Assembly: GCA_016840245.1 (NCBI GenBank)
Contig: JAEOST010000712.1
Span: 1-13,267, forward strand
From: Candidatus Thorarchaeota archaeon
Lineage (GTDB): Archaea > Asgardarchaeota > Thorarchaeia > Thorarchaeales > Thorarchaeaceae
Length of the DNA: 13,267 nt
Direction: 5' to 3'
The translations under genes were made by a program, and so were the position numbers. The notes beneath the pieces are model-generated. The model was not told the origin of the DNA. It ran no database searches and saw only the letters and a list, made by a program, of their open reading frames with translations. Shown piece by piece: positions 12,274 to 13,267 of this stretch (positions are counted from its first letter, which is position 1; each line of letters starts with the position of its first letter).

Positions 12274-13267
12274 ATGGCGATAGTCGAAGATGCTGACGTT
12301 GTGGAATCGGAGGAATCAGCGGAACCAGAAATGATTCCGGATATTCCACTGGAAAATGTGAAAAGCATTTTAATTGGAGTTCCTGGACGTCTTGCATCTA
12401 AAACTATCAATGGTTTTCGTGGATTTGGTTCTTGGATAGTTGGAGGATTCAGAGGATTTCGTGGCTTCCTCCAAAATCCAGGAACCTCACTTGGTTCTGG
12501 AATTCGACGATTGAGGCGTGAACTAGACGCCTTATCATGGATTCAGCTAATCGCACTGTTTGTAGCATTTGGTTTATTCCTGATTATACCTCTCCTTAGT
12601 GTTGTAGTAGTGTCTTTCTCTGACGTCGCCTATTTTGAATCGGTGTTTAAAGACATATCCCCATTTCTCTACAATCCAGATGGGAGCATAAATCGATGGA
12701 ATGTACACTTCAATATCATCAACACTGAACTAGATACGATGCGAATCCAAGGATGGGACCTTGGACCGTTGTTAAACTCTCTATACGTTGCTATAGTAGT
12801 AACAATACTCTCAGTTCTAATTGGAGTCTTTCTCGCCTTCATTGTTTCCAGATACGATTTCTTTGGAAAGCGTATTCTTCGAACCGTCCTCATCTTTCCT
12901 ATCTTAGCCACTCCCTTCATTGGGGCAATCGGTATCAAGGAATTCCTAGGTCCCTATGGCATTATAAACAACCTATTCTACGGTGAACTGGGATGGTTTA
13001 GTCACAGGATTGTATTAGACGGGTTCATGGCTGTTATCTTCGTACAGTCATTCTCATTTTTCTCTTTGGTATACCTTAATGCATATTCCTCATTCATGGG
13101 AATTGATCCTTCACTTGAGGAACAGGCTGAGAATCTCGGTGCTACTGGATTCAAGCTATTTCGCTCAGTGACACTTCCACTAGCAATGCCTGGTATACAA
13201 GCTGGGGCAATCCTCACATTCATCCTAAGCATAGAGGACTTGGGTACTCCTATTATCTTTCGAGGTC
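12274..13267 (+). CDS. ABC importer permease (5' part, runs off the window)
   Basis: The frame stays open from the ATG at 12274 to the window end (331 codons). The start has aaggtggt (about 12258-12265) ahead of it and lies 15 nt after the solute-binding gene. Residues 1-88 are a cytoplasmic N-terminal extension: an acidic stretch (EDADVVESEESAEPE), then a Gly/Phe/Arg-rich region with three GFRGF-like units (48-52, 58-62, 61-65). Transmembrane helices follow at about 89-113, 168-192, 203-224, 250-272 and 306-325. The EAA loop that contacts the ATPase is visible as EEQAENLGATGFKLF with TLPLAMPG after it (282-307). This identifies a BPD-type inner-membrane permease, closest in feel to Fe3+/aminoethylphosphonate-type permeases, which are often two fused permease halves. 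The ATPase gene would be expected to the right. Confidence 0.92.
   Translation, partial: MAIVEDADVVESEESAEPEMIPDIPLENVKSILIGVPGRLASKTINGFRGFGSWIVGGFRGFRGFLQNPGTSLGSGIRRLRRELDALSWIQLIALFVAFGLFLIIPLLSVVVVSFSDVAYFESVFKDISPFLYNPDGSINRWNVHFNIINTELDTMRIQGWDLGPLLNSLYVAIVVTILSVLIGVFLAFIVSRYDFFGKRILRTVLIFPILATPFIGAIGIKEFLGPYGIINNLFYGELGWFSHRIVLDGFMAVIFVQSFSFFSLVYLNAYSSFMGIDPSLEEQAENLGATGFKLFRSVTLPLAMPGIQAGAILTFILSIEDLGTPIIFRG

Overview
The window reads as archaeal chromosome, probably from an uncultivated Asgard-type lineage; my leaning is Thorarchaeota-like, by inference only. The visible reasons are TATA-type promoter elements about 25 nt upstream of inferred transcript starts, Shine-Dalgarno motifs of the GAGGGA or AGGAGG type, and several secreted proteins ending in a Pro- or Thr-rich linker, one transmembrane helix and a short basic tail. 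No mobile element, CRISPR array, tRNA or rRNA was recognised.

Layout. At the left edge is the 3' end of an exported protein of unknown function (1-405, +). It is followed by a small membrane-bound winged-helix regulator (485-937, +). A GC-rich, strongly foldable intergenic stretch with its own TATA box (about 946-1200) may be an unannotated structured RNA. A class I methyltransferase (1217-1864, -) and a surface-anchored amidotransferase-fold protein (2021-3154, +) diverge from a palindromic TATA element. A PhzF-family enzyme (3245-4159, +) converges with a winged-helix/coiled protein of unknown role (4209-4820, -).

The centre is a minus-strand block of cell-surface proteins. It holds a GATase-like ectodomain protein (9533-10507), a large PHP/CehA-type metallohydrolase with an N-terminal GATase-like domain (6987-9374), and a zinc-dependent phospholipase C fused to a GATase-like domain and an Ig-like domain (4995-6938). 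All three carry an Asp-x-(Ser/Ala)-His motif right after the first strand of the GATase-like domain. All three, and the 2021-3154 protein, share a Pro/Asp-led C-terminal anchor. At the right edge an ABC importer operon begins, with a membrane-tethered solute-binding protein (10783-12258, +) and the first part of its permease (12274 to the window end, +).

Working hypothesis (inference). The phospholipase C, the PHP phosphoesterase and the GATase-like ectodomain proteins form a membrane-anchored set on the outer face of the cell that acts on phosphodiester or phosphomonoester substrates such as lipid headgroups. The adjacent importer could take up a product. The repeated ectodomain looks like a common binding or docking module. 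The strongest single observations are the complete zinc-ligand set of the phospholipase, including a Trp predicted to be the mature N-terminus, and the repeated Asp-His ectodomain in three neighbouring genes.
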